DNA of 64,000 nucleotides from Earliella scabrosa. Its lineage: Eukaryota; Basidiomycota; Agaricomycetes; Polyporales; Polyporaceae. Below are positions 1-11,064 of the stretch, piece by piece. Under the pieces are notes generated by a model. That model ran no database searches, was not told where the DNA came from, and saw nothing but the letters and a program-made list of their open reading frames with translations. The stretch spans positions 1,550,001-1,614,000 of the forward strand of contig JABYQQ010000001.1 of the NCBI GenBank assembly GCA_022605405.1, in the 5' to 3' direction. Numbering within the stretch: position 1 is the stretch's first letter; each line of letters begins with the position of its first letter. The position numbers were made by a program, and so were the translations under genes.

Positions 1-2969
1 CCCTTGCGGTTCTCCTCCCACTCCTTGCACCGCCGCTCGAGCTGCTCCCGCACCTGCTGATCCATCTCCTGCCCGACCTCCACAATCTTCACGCCCTCGC
101 GCTCCGCCCGGTGGATCTTGCGCCGCACCGTCTTGTCCGCCTCCGCGGGGTCGACCTCTGTCGGGTTGATGCGCTCCTCGGCGACGGCCACGACGGCGCC
201 CCATCCGAGCTCCTCTGCGAGATATCGCTCCGTTGCCCGGTCAACGCAGCACCACACGGGCTTGAGGCCTTCTTCGTGCACGTGCGCAAGGAACGCCTTG
301 ACGACGCGCGGGATCTGCTCCGGGGCGCACAGAGGGTTGCCGAAGATGACTGCGAACCCGTCCTGCGGAATATAGCCCACGGCCGCAGCCGTGGCCCTGT
401 CGCGCCAGACGGTCCACGCAGGGTCTGTCCAACTCGTGTTGGTCGCGTCGCCGTACTTGGCAATGAGCTGTTCGAGACGCGATGAGCATGATGAAGTAGC
501 GCGAGCGGACAAGAGGTACGCACGTTCTCAAGCGGGGGCATCTCGCCATGTCGCTTGCCCGGTTGGAAGGTGGTGGATTCGGGACCATGTAGGATGAGCG
601 AGTTCGCCGCAGCCATCGCAGCCTCTGTGGGGTCCTGACCGCGCACGAGGAAGCTGCGCGGATCGCGCGGGAATAAACTTGCCCAGCGGACGTTCCCGAG
701 CTTCAGGAAGAGCATGACGACGCGCTCCAGACCAACGCCACCTCCGCCGTGCTATATGGATTGACGTCAAAGACCGCACGATGACGAACCCGAACCGCAG
801 TACTCACCGGTGGGCATCCCCATCTAAAGCCGTCAACGTACTCCTTCATCGTTTCTGGTTCGACACCAGCCTCCTTCATGCGCTCCTCGAGGAGGGGTGC
901 GATGTGCACACGCTGACCCCCGGAGAGAATCTCTTCCCCGCGAAGGAAGAAATCATACGAATTCGAGATTTTCTGCATTCCCTGTCAGCCTTGACTGCTA
1001 TAGGAGAATCGCGAGACTACTCACCTCGTTCTCCGGATCGGGCATGGTGTAGAATGGCCGTACCTCAGTTGGGAACTTATCGACGATGTAGAAGTCCGCG
1101 CCGTATTTCTCCTTGACAAGCTGACCAAGTCGCTGCTCCGCACGTGTGCTCAGGTCTTCGTATTCGGTGAGCTCGCGCCCATCCTCCTCTCGCCAACCGG
1201 ACTCCTTGAGCATCTGAATCGCCTCGGAGAACTTGAGACGCGGGGTTTCATCCAGGATGACGAGGTCTTCGTGAGGATAGTACTTCTTCACCGTTTCGAT
1301 CTGTATTAGGCCGATAAGCAGGTGTTTAGGGCCTCAAAGACTGAGTCATACCTCATCTCGGTATCGCGACAGCAGACCCTTGAAGATGAACTTGAACATG
1401 TCGTCCAGCAGATCCATGACCTCGTGGTAATGGCTCTCAATAGCCATCTCGAGATCGAGACCCGTGAACTCCGTCAGGTGTCGATGCGTGTTCGAGTTCT
1501 CCGCCCGGAAGACGGGGCCGATCTCGAAGACGCGCTCCATGTCCGCCGCAATGCACATTTGCTTCGCAAGCTGGGGACTCTGCGCAAGGTATGCCGGCCT
1601 CCGGAAGTAGTCAACTTTGAACACCGCTGCGCCGGATTCTGTCGCAGAACCCTGGAGCTTCGAGGAGTGGATCTCAATGAACCCTCGTTCGGTTAGATAT
1701 GAACGGAAGAGCTCGCAGACACCAGCGTGCACCCGGAAGATGGATTGCGAAGCAGGCGACTATCCGTTGGGTGAGTCAGTTCTTACGTTCCTACACAGAA
1801 CCAGAGTACGCACCCTTAGGTCCAATACCCTATGATCAAGGCGTGTTCGTTCACCAACACGTACGAACTGTGCATCCTCCTGAACATAGTGTTAGAGTCG
1901 GGCACATGATGTATGTATGATTGCGACGGACCCTATCGTAGTACTCCTTCGGTCTCGAGACGTCTTCTACCTGGAATGGAAGCGTAGCGCTGGGTGCAGC
2001 GACAACATGCAGCTGCGCGAGCGTGAGCATCAGCGCAGTCTTGGAGCTCAAGCAGACACACCTTGCAGATCTTGATCTCGTACTCATGGATTGACGTACT
2101 ATGAATCTGCTCTTGGTCTGGCGGCGGTCGCTGGACGAGGCCCTCGACCAGCACGATGGATTCTCGAGCGATACCCTCGGCCCACCGAACCATAGTTTGA
2201 GAGACGAAATCAGGCTCCTCGGTCAGGACGCCTTGTACGGTGGTGAACTGGTGTCGCAGGATGATAAACACGATCTTGGTGCCTGTATGCGCCCATTAGC
2301 ACCGGTAGACATCGGCTAATATGATGATATCCGTACCCAAGGGGCGTATATGATGCACTCGTGCGCGAAACGCAACTCGTTCACCTACTTGCTTATGTGG
2401 TATATCACGGATGCTGTCGAGTTTTCGATCTAACGAACAAGTGTCAGGCAGCGTCATATGCGTCATATTATAACTCACCGGGACGTGATTGGGATTTGTT
2501 GAGCTCGAGGTCTCCCCAGTTATCTCGTAGAGGGTCCTACAGCCCAACAGCTCGTCAGGGATGTACGCGTAATGGGAGTAGACGTGCAACTTCGCGAGGC
2601 GAAGCATACGATTTAGAAACATACCTCCTCATGGGCTTTCTTCATGCGCTCCTTCCGCAAGCGAGTCTCCTCCTCATCCTTGACTTCTCGCTCCTCCCGC
2701 CTCTCCTCCTTCTGCTCGGTGAAAGATAACCTGCGGTCGTCAACCACGCTACTCGGTCGCTTGAGACCGTTGGTTGCCTCCTGTTGTTTCTGGGCGGCGG
2801 TCTTGCCGCTGGCATTCGTGTCCTCGAATGTCGCGTGTTTCAAAGCCTTCTCGGCATGACCATTGGCGGGTGGATGCGCCTCGCCATTGAGGGCCGTGCG
2901 AGAGCTGCTCTTCGACGACGAGCGTGTATGCGAGACGACCCTGGCGATCGCCTTCTTGAGTGAGGCCAT
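1..2969 (-). CDS. erdS: AspRS-DUF2156 fusion, probable ergosteryl-aspartate synthase (3' end off window)
   Basis: Class II aspartyl-tRNA synthetase followed in frame by a DUF2156 (MprF-like LPG synthase C-terminal) domain. Seen: ATG at 2,969 with a first exon of 115 codons ending at 2,625 before a GTATGT donor; a Lys/Arg/Glu-rich N-terminal extension; the anticodon-binding fold; motif 2 ([11 protein letters not shown], about 1,478-1,513); motif 3 (GVGLERVV, about 717-745); and LFPRDPRS typical of AspRS ends. The frame then passes a phase-0 intron (about 485-535) straight into [15 protein letters not shown], followed by [26 protein letters not shown] and [16 protein letters not shown], the DUF2156 signature. 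Known: fungal AspRS-DUF2156 fusions (ErdS) charge tRNA with Asp and transfer it to the ergosterol 3-hydroxyl. Inferred: this gene does the same and may also supply Asp-tRNA for translation. The C-terminus is outside the window. Certain as AspRS; very likely as the fusion. Confidence 0.9.
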
Positions 2970-3943
2970 GACGGCGGGGTGGGGGGTGTGGGCGGAAACG
3001 GGAATGGCGGTCAGGGTGTTGGGGCGCAGGTGGAGAGGGTGTGGATGTGGGCTCTGTCAGAGAGCTTCAGGGGAAAAGAGTGTGCTTGGGATTGCAAGAC
3101 TCGGAGCCGTCGAGCTTTTGCACCTCGCGCGCGTCAGATACGACGACGTCATAAGCAAGAAGCCAAGACGTCATCCATCAATTCTGCCCGTTATGGCAAT
3201 GTCTCTAGCTCATTCCCTTGGCACCGCGACCGGCCGCGATCGTGCTGCACATTTCTAGCGTGTCCTCGGAGCCCTGACGCCTGAGCATGGACCTCCTGAA
3301 CACATGTTTGCTGACTATGGTCTATGTCAGACGTGTGTTGTCAGCAGGGCCCGACCACCGACATCGGGCAATGTACGGCGATACTCACTTGTATCTTGAA
3401 CTGCCCAGGCTCCCCGCTCGGGGACAGTGGCGAGCGGGAGTATTTGGTGGATGCATGACGGCACTCGTTACAACTCTGGAGCGAAGAGCTCCTCTGGGAA
3501 CACGATGCAACATGAATACGCGGGCGCTCCACGCCCACTTGTTCGGAATTCGGCCGCCTGTAGTCCGCGGGCTCTCCCGATCCCGTCGCAACGTCGTGTC
3601 CCAGAGCCCGGTCCCGAGCATCGATCACCGATCAAAGCCCCGAGTCGCCGATATTGTCAAAGTATTTTAGTCTTTTCGGAACAACGTGGAACATAGAACT
3701 CACCCTGGTCCGGCTCAGTTCAACTCCAGCTGCGCCGGCCAGCAACGACGCGTGTCGACGGCGAATTGACATGGCAGGAGATTACTGCGATACTAAGCGG
3801 GTATGAGCGTATTCATGTCAGAGTTCGTGAACCCCTGATGTCATGTTGAGGATGGAGGAACGGTGCACGCTGAGGGTTCGATGTTAACCAAGTTGCAAGT
3901 TCCAACCTTGACCGCCGCTGGAACTCCGGCCATATCGTTACCG
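2970..3943. other. Intergenic, upstream of the AspRS fusion gene
   Basis: No gene I can support. It contains the promoter side of the minus-strand AspRS fusion gene. A minus-strand stretch around 3,470-3,770 can be spliced into a roughly 49-residue peptide with an Arg-rich start, but nothing in it is recognisable. Confidence 0.4.
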
Positions 3944-3948
3944 AAAAA
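3944..3948 (-). terminator. RNA polymerase III oligo-T terminator of the tRNA
   Basis: Five consecutive T on the minus strand, ten bases past the tRNA 3' end. This is the usual Pol III stop signal. Confidence 0.6.
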
Positions 3949-3957
3949 GCTGCGCCG

Positions 3958-4034
3958 AGCCCCCGGCGGGACTCGAACCCGCAACCGCCAGATACCTTAG
4001 AAGTCTGGCGTCATAACCATTAGACGACGGGGGC
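3958..4034 (-). tRNA. tRNA-Arg(UCU) with a 4-nt intron
   Basis: Complete cloverleaf on the minus strand. The 7-bp acceptor stem GCCCCCG/CGGGGGC (4,034-4,028 with 3,965-3,959) is perfect, the T arm is GCGGG-TTCGAGT-CCCGC, and the D arm carries AATGGTTA. The anticodon stem CCAGA/TCTGG encloses 11 bases, CTTCTAAGGTA. Removing four bases (AGGT) after position 37, the canonical tRNA intron site, leaves the normal 7-base loop CTTCTAA with anticodon UCU (Arg, AGA codons) and a 73-nt mature tRNA. CCA is not encoded, as expected for a nuclear gene. The main uncertainty is that the very short intron is inferred from loop length only. Confidence 0.9.
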
Positions 4035-4392
4035 TAGGACGGGGTTCGCTCGTTGCACAATAGATCTCGGTGGTGGCATCAACGTCACCGAGCTAGCCGG
4101 GGCCACTGGTCGTGACAAAATAGACCTCTCATCCAACCTTCATACTGCGCAAACAACTGAGATTGTTGCATTGCGAAGCAGCGTTCAATTGCATCGCAGC
4201 TTCCTCTCACAGCTATGTAGCATGAGAGTAACCCATCACAGACGCGTCTGACGGAGATCGGCCAGCTCGGCTCGCAAAGGGATTCCTTTTCCCCACTAGT
4301 ACTTCATCGGCGATCTCTGGCAGACACTTCTGGTCTGCGACCTGTGCGTGATGAGATGTCTGCTGGCTGGACTTATTGAGTCTATACATATG

Positions 4393-4399
4393 TATAAAT
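4393..4399 (+). promoter_or_regulatory. TATA box of the multi-span membrane protein gene
   Basis: TATAAAT, about 65 bases before the first candidate ATG (4,458) and 150 bases before the ATG at 4,542. Position and sequence fit a core promoter. Confidence 0.5.
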
Positions 4400-4541
4400 C
4401 ATTGCATTGCACATCGAAGCAGAGTCTTCACACTTTCCCTTCAAGTGGCCAGCTGGCATGGAGCGATCCAGTAGTGCACGCGTAAGTCGTCACCAATATG
4501 TCACCAAACACCCGTAATGAAACCGTATACGTCTCCTACAG

Positions 4542-5853
4542 ATGTCCCTCAGTTTCGACATGAGCATATTTGCCCCGACGTTCATCCCCACATTCATCGA
4601 GGCACTGCTCTTCGGGGTGCTCGTGGTAGTGTACGCGATCAGCGTTCACATCATGGCCAATGGCAAGCAGCCACGGTCACTTCGGAGGCGCAATACGCTC
4701 TTCGTATGTGCAAACACCATTTTGGTGCTGCTAGCCCTGGGAGTAAGTCTCGGCACTTTGTTCCGCTACAGAAAGCCGGCCTCATCTGGTTTAGCATCTT
4801 CTCCTGTCGATCCTGCGCTGCTTTTCCGTCTCCGTCTGGGATTGGAAGGGACCAAACTCCGAAAAGGACCTATCGACGTACGACCTCGCCGTTGGATTAT
4901 TCCGTCAAGACGTGAACGACCTGACACGGTTCGACATCTACGTCATGCAAACGCTCGTCGCGGACGGCATGATGGTGAGCATTCCACTGGCACTGGCCGG
5001 GCCTCTCTCGTCCTAACATATTCACTGCCGCAAGGTGTATCGTCTCTACGTCGTCTGGGATAGGCGCAAGTTGATCGTCATCGTGCCTGCATTGTTGATG
5101 GTCGCTGACGCCGGTGAGTCGCCCTGTCCATACCAGACGTACATGTCCGCGATACCGTGTTCGCGTTACTCACGCCGGTGCGATCAGTTGGTGGCTTTCT
5201 GACCGGCATCGACTCCTCGCTCTGGGTAGTGTTCTTCCTCTCCTCGTTCTTGATCAACACGCTCGTCAGCGGTGAGTCACCTTGGTCACCCCGAAAATAT
5301 TCTCAAGCCAGGAATAACCACACTCATGTCCTGCGCCCCCTCCTCCGGAAGGTCTTGTGATGTGGCGCATCCTCACGAGCACCACTCCATCCTCCCCAGA
5401 CGAAAACCACTGCGCACGTATGAGATACAACTTCCTGAGATACCGCCCCGTCTTCGAGGCGATCATCCAGTCCGCCGCAATCTACTCCGCCGCCTCCCTC
5501 CTGCTCGTCATCACCGCGGTCGCGCACTTGGACAAGGAAGTGCTCGCGGGCGTTCTCATCGTCATGCCCCCCATCGTTGTACGTCCTGTTCTTCGTTCTG
5601 GTTGATGCTGTTGTTCATCTGCCGAATGCGCTGGTGTTGCGGTTATTAGGGACTGGTGTTCTCTGTTATTGTGATACGCACGGGGCTGGCATCGGCGACG
5701 ACGCAACCGGCTACCTTCAAGCCCTGTATTCAGACCCAGAAACGTCTTCAGGACCTTGCAACAAGCCATCATGAGGCCGATGCATCACTGGCAGAGCAGA
5801 CCTCCGACACAAATGCAACGACCGATCGGAAAGTTCCCACCGATATCGTGTGA
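4542..5853 (+). CDS. Agaricomycete multi-span integral membrane protein
   Basis: Predicted integral membrane protein with about seven helices. Conceptual splicing of about six exons gives, in order: FIEALLFGVLVVVYAISVHI (helix 1), FVCANTILVLLALG (helix 2), a loop with QDVNDLTRFDIYVMQTLVADGMM, VYRLYVVWDRRKLIVIVPALLMVADA, GGFLTGIDSSLWVVFFLSSFLINTLV, AAIYSAASLLLVITAVAH and GLVFSVIVIRTGLASATT. A hydrophilic tail follows, ending at the TGA at 5,851-5,853. The order, with QTL.ADG..VYRLYVVW in the third to fourth segment, matches a large Agaricomycete membrane family of unknown function that I recognise only by pattern. A short upstream exon from ATG 4,458 (donor CGTAAG, acceptor TACAG just before 4,542) could add eight residues. 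The family resembles rhodopsin-like topology but no ligand or catalytic residues are visible. Confidence 0.75.
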
Positions 5854-6126
5854 TCCAGTGAATGGCGTGCGAGGGGTCGGTACATTGATCATGACTATTC
5901 GGATCCTGCTTGTATTGCCTGTAATACGGACTATATGGACTCATATGGCTAACCAGCTACCACCAGGACTGGGTCTCTACTAGTCGAAAGCGTGACGTTC
6001 CATGTAATTAAGTTTGGTTGGTGCGACTTGGCCACATCCACCAAGTGTGACCTGTGTCATGACATTGAACGACGCAAGAACAAAATAATCTCACAAGCAG
6101 AAGCAGTAGATGCTGACGTACCTTGA

Positions 6127-7248
6127 CTACACTCTCCGCCACATCCCGGGGTCAAAGTCCCCGTACGTCACAGTCCGAGAATATAGCCTAAACCACTGGT
6201 GGAGATCGGATGGACTTGCCGTGTCCGGGATTAAGACGACATCCCCCACTACGTCTACCCCGTGCTCACCGACAGGGGTGGGTGCCATGAATCGCCATAA
6301 CGTCCGGCACTGTGCGAACAAGTCGAGCACAAACAGCGGGGAAAGCACTTCGTAATACTCAAATGTCATGTGTGCACAATGCACGACTGACGGCGCCCAG
6401 ACGAACGTCTCGATGGATGGACAGATTCGTGCGACGTGTGGGAATCTATGGAAGTTCAAGAGTGGGTAGATGCGAACGCTGCGGCGTGAGTCTCTCTGTG
6501 AGCGAGGTATTTACTCGTCATTAATGGAGGGCGTAAGCCTGATGCTAATCAGACTCACCTCTAGATAGATCTTCGAATCGCGGTATTGCAAGTCGTGTTC
6601 ATCCACTTCAAGATACTTCAACCGCGGGAGGGGCGCCACTCCATCGAGCACATGAGTGGGCCATGCACGCGGCTCATCGTCAGTCTCGATTGCATCAAAT
6701 TGCACGCTGAACGACACGAGCCTCGCCGCCAGCGTGATGAAGCGCAGTACCCTGCGCACGGGGCTCCACGAACGTACGTGCAGCTTGAGGTGCGTGAGAG
6801 CGTCGAGCCGGTAGAGGAAAAGGTGGAAGTTGTGCAAGTTTGCTGCCGACTCGAATACGAGGATCTCGAGGTCGGTAAGTTGTGCCAAACACGGAACCTG
6901 TGGCGCACGTCTGCTGTCGTCCGGAATGAGTTCGTGGTATGCGCGTGCAAAGATGTCGTCGAACGGGAGTATGTGCATTGAGAGGAACTTGAGCTTGAAC
7001 GGCGCATCGAACAAGAATTCGGGAAAGTCGAGTGGCAGTGTGTTCGATGTGATCGACAGCTCTTCCAAGGCTGGCAGGGCAGCAGCCACCTTCAAACAAC
7101 GGTGACAGAACATGTACGGCATGCGCATGACTTGTAGGATGGTGTAGAAATCGACAGGGTGAGGCATGCGCGAGGCGCAGAATGGACATCGATATACAAG
7201 TTGACTTGCGCGTGTAGTTGGAGAAGGTACTTCAGTGTTCATCGCCAT
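6127..7248 (-). CDS. F-box/LRR-like protein of the Agaricomycete type, 5' end uncertain
   Basis: Two clear coding blocks. The first (7,248 to about 6,556) has leucine-rich strands such as LPALEELSITSNTLPLDF, LTDLEILVFESAANLHNF and LPRLKYLEVDEHDLQY, ending KIYLE before a GTGAGT donor. The second (about 6,480-6,127) holds ARICPSIETFVWAPS and ends GMWRRV-stop. The layout is the same as the gene at 62,993-64,000 (CPSLRAFVWKP in the matching place), so the two are related. No F-box is visible in the part I can read; earlier exons probably lie between 7,250 and 7,650, where I could not fix a start. By family analogy it would be a substrate-recognition or scaffold protein; no function can be assigned. 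Confidence 0.6.
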
Positions 7249-7780
7249 TGAGTTGGCACCCTGTAGATGTGTTATGGCAAATGCCGCTCATCCTCGATAA
7301 TTCTGGAGACGTACCGCACCAATGCGAATCGGCGTCCTGAACAAGAGCGAAGCTGAGCGACAAAGGGCAGATTGCTGAATGGGCACATGAAAATCGCCAT
7401 CCCTGATCATATAAATAGTTCCAAAACACGCGGTTACCTTCATTTCGCGCTCTTGGACCTCGTGTCAGTGTTGTGCGGGACCTGAAGCAGAAGACACAGT
7501 CAACACAATTGCGCCTCGCTATTGTGATTACTGACCGTTGCGACCCGATATCTCCATGCTTATCCTCCATTTTGACCGTGGCATGAGACGGTGATGGATT
7601 GGGTGGCAATAGTAGGGAATATTCCATTCGTATTCTGATGACGCGCATACATACACTATTGACGTACGCGTAAGTGCCTCGAGCAGACCATCCCAGCCAC
7701 GCCGAGCCGAGCCATAGAGAAGCCGCGCATCGTCAGCCAGACAAGGGGACCCATCCGAGTCGAAGCACAGCAGCCTAGAA

Positions 7781-9508
7781 TCAAGCACGCCTACTAGACG
7801 CCACAGACCCGACGATCGTCGACCCCGTCCTGTTGGAATTGGGTTTCCTGCTGAGCAGCCTGAGCGGAGCGACCGACGTAGCTGAGGGCCCCGAAAAACC
7901 GAGATGTGGCTTGACAGCACGAGGAGACGCCGTCTTGTGAGGCGAAGATGTACTGCGATTAAACCGCCTTGACGACATGGTGACCTTCACGTCGCGAGTT
8001 TTAGAGCCGAGCTGCTTAGCCTTGAGTAGTATCGCAGGAGCAGTCGCCACAGCAGCCGAAGGAACATCCGTCGTCTGTCGTGAGCCGGATTGAGGACTTG
8101 GGGCAAGGCTGTCAGAGGGACTGGAGCCAGGAGGAGCCTTCGAGAGCAGCAGGTCGTCCAGTTTCGCCTTGAGCAGCGTAATCTCCGCACTCCGCTCTTG
8201 CAGCGCGCCTACGAGCATGTCCTCGAGGTCGTCAGAGACCTGCTGACACGCGCGGTGGCGATCCACCGCACCGCGCAGGTGCGCACGCTCCTCGTTCGCG
8301 AGCCGGAGTGCGGCGCGACACAGGTCGAGGCAGCCGGACTGCACCTCGTGCTTCGCGCGGAGCTGCGCGTGTGCGTCCGCCTCTGCGCGGAGCTCTGCGC
8401 GGATGGCGTCCAGATGGGAGAGGGGACAGGTGGAGGCGCGGAGCTCTGTGAGCTCGCGTTGAGCACCTTGTAGGCTGTTCCTCGCGGCACAGAGGTCGTC
8501 CTGCGAATGATGTGTCGGTTAGCGTTTTGTGGTGTTCGAAGGAGAGAGTGTCTCACCTCGAGGGCGTCCGTCTCTGCCATGAGGTCGTCTACCGTGTCCT
8601 GCTTGGCTGCGAGCTGAGCCTCGAGCATGCCCTTCTCCTCTTCCATACGCGTGCGCTCCGACTTGTCCTGGCAGACCCTAACGACCTCTTGCGCCAGCCT
8701 CTGCTCGAGGACGATCTTCTCACCCTGAAAACGCATAAGTATTACATACATAATGAGGTCAGAATATGAAGACAGGCGTACCAGCAGGACCTCCTTCCCG
8801 TCGACAACCGTGTCCATCTCCGCCTGCAGCTGCTCCAGATCCTCCACCAACGAATCTTTCGAGGCTTGAAGTACGTCCTTCTCCGCGCGCAGTATCTCGA
8901 GCTCTGCAGTAAGGTCGTCCCGGTCGGCTGCTACCGTGTTCCGCTCGGCGATGACCGCTTCCATTTCGTCACCTAGTGCGTCGTTTGTCTTGACGAGCTC
9001 ATCGTACTGTCGCGCGCGTTGGGTGATGTCTGCGCGGAGAGCCTTGCTGTTGTCTTCAAGGAACCAGACACGATCTCGCAGGCTGGCATTGCTGCGTGTG
9101 AGCTCTTTGACTGCCAGGTGGAGCCTGTGACGATCCTGCGCGAGCTGGTGGAAGGCGGCCGAGTTAACTTGGATCGTGTCAGCTGGATTGGACTAGAGTT
9201 AGGAGTGGTTGTCAGCCACATCGACACGAGAGTCTAAACGACAAACGGACTTCAGAATATGGGCTTGAAGAACAAGACGGCCTGGAGGGTCTGGGCTGAT
9301 GCTGAGCGGTGAAGAGCGGATTGGTAGCCCATTGGGGCAGGGGAACGCTGGGTTTCGCAGTGACTACGTCTGAGGTGACTTGCATGTATACCAGCATACA
9401 GATGAGAGCGAGCAGAAGAACCAGAAAGATGTAGACCATGTTGTCTGAGGCAATCACGTCGGCGATGAGCGAGGCGTAGCTGGTCGTCAGTACCATGAGA
9501 TCGTCCAT
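7781..9508 (-). CDS. Single-span membrane protein with long coiled coil
   Basis: Starts at ATG 9,508. An N-terminal membrane helix (about residues 26-45, MVYIFLVLLLALICMLVYMQ) is followed by a Pro/Ser-rich linker. Several exons then encode a nearly continuous coiled coil rich in Glu, Leu, Arg and Asp, for example DDLTAELEILRAEKDVLQ, KIVLEQRLAQEVVRVCQDK and RSAEITLLKAKLDDLL. The C-terminal 120 residues are Ser/Pro/Arg-rich and basic, ending VASSRRA-stop at 7,781. Introns near 8,500-8,555 and 8,725-8,780 are clear. The architecture suggests a membrane-anchored tether or scaffold; no named family is recognised. Confidence 0.7.
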
Positions 9509-10040
9509 GGGATGTCGAGGAGACAGCGAGAAGGATAGTTGTTGTAGAGATGTAGGGAGACTAGAGGGCGACTTGTGTCATCGTTATGTATATGCGCTCA
9601 CGTAGGACCTGAGGCTGGCACTACGGACCCAGTCAACCTCTGGCAGCCGCAATGGTTGAGGTTCGCTGGATTTTGACAGAGAACATCCTTCACCGCGGGC
9701 CCATTGCTCGAGTGGCTGAAGGATAGATATGATCCCGAATGTCTAGCCTAGGATGGCGGAGGAGGATTCCTAGCTTGTGCGGGGACATCCTCGTGTTCAA
9801 ATAGATTGAAGCCGTGTGTGAGATCATCCTGGTCCTGAGACGAGGAAGGATCTCAAGGATGAACCTGGGGTGAACAACGTTGTGGCACGAAGGAGAAGTG
9901 GGGAGGAGACAAGCGCGCCCACGCCGTGTCGCGCACAACAGCAGCCGGCGCTTCGAGAGGCTGCGAGTTCTTCTCTCTTACCCATCCATCCAGCATAGAC
10001 TCAGCGGCCTAGTGTGCGGCGGTGACGAACGTTGCCAGCT
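9509..10040. other. Intergenic, divergent promoter region
   Basis: Lies between the minus-strand coiled-coil gene and the plus-strand CHY zinc-finger gene. No gene is seen; it presumably holds both promoters. Confidence 0.5.
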
Positions 10041-10656
10041 ATGTGGTGAGTGAAATGCTCCGTCGTCGTCGTCCCATCCATCGGACGATATGGCACGCCC
10101 CGACAATCCGACCGCAACGTTCACCGGATACTCAACGTCGCTCTGTCAGCAAACACATCCTCAACGCCCAGGTCGCCATCCGCGCACCGTGCTGCAGGCA
10201 ATGGTTCGACTGCGCCGAGTGCCACGCCGAGACGCAGTCGCACAGGCTGGCAAAGACGACGGAGATGGCGTTCCTCTGCAAGAAGTGCAAGAAGGCGTTC
10301 CGGAAGGACATGTCCGAGTATGACGAGAGCGACGAGTACTGCCCGCACTGCGACAATCACTACGTGAGTGCCCGCCGCCTCCATATTCTTCTCTTGGGTG
10401 GATGGATGGTAGAGACGGATGTGTTGTGGACTGCTGCAGGTCATCGATGCGAAGACGCCTCAAGCAGTCCTCGGCGTGGAGGGCGAGGATCCCCGGGTCG
10501 ACGCTCGGTGCGTACATCCGCCTGTGTCTCAGCTGGCAGCGCTCCTCAGGCCGTGTTCTGCACTCTCCATCTACTAGCATGCTCAAAGACGAACGGGCCA
10601 AGCAAGACCCTACACGATCGCTCTTCGCGCAGGAGTTCACAGATCGCCTCGGCTGA
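10041..10656 (+). CDS. CHY-type zinc-finger protein (Hot13-like)
   Basis: Four exons give 121 residues: 10,041-10,045 (ATGTG only), 10,150-10,363, 10,440-10,507 and 10,578-10,656; the summed length is a multiple of three. The first splice forms Met-Cys-Lys-His, so the first zinc ligand codon spans the exon junction. The protein shows the CHY pattern: C-x-H at the start, APCCRQWFDCAECHAE, then CKKC and CPHCDNHYV, and ends AQEFTDRLG. Length matches yeast Hot13, a zinc-binding intermembrane-space protein linked to the Tim9/10/13 oxidative import relay. The conserved family supports the five-base first exon, which simple ORF calling misses. The family is secure; the Hot13 role is inference. Confidence 0.88.
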
Positions 10657-11064
10657 TACATAGTCGACCGAATGGATGTTCCCGCGATGTCTGGTTCATC
10701 ACACACCATCACTTGTTATTTCAAGCGCAACATGATACTCCCTGAAGTTGAACCGGAGGTGTGAGTCCTACCACTGCCTTGACACGGCGCGGGACCTCAC
10801 TCCGCCCAAAACGCCCCCGAGTTCGGGTTGGAGGCAACCTCCGAGTCGTTCAATTCGTGGCAGTACTGCATAATCTCAGAAGGAACGCGTCGGAGACCCA
10901 TAATGACATGGATGGACCTTGCTCCTCATACCGTATACGCACCCGCGTGCTCAGTCGTGGCGAGACAGGGAAGCGCCATGTGTCGTAGAAATACAGTCGA
11001 TCTTGTGGGCCCAAGTGCCAGGAATAACGATAGCATGTGTATTGACACCCAATGCTCGCGACAC
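10657..11064. other. Intergenic between convergent genes
   Basis: Between the CHY zinc-finger gene and the 3' end of the p24 gene. No coding signal that I trust; it should contain both 3' UTRs. Confidence 0.5.

Noticed and set aside
3470..3770. Possible small minus-strand gene (about 49 residues, Arg-rich start, one intron)
   Set aside because: Splice sites fit but the peptide matches nothing and alternative frames are equally good.
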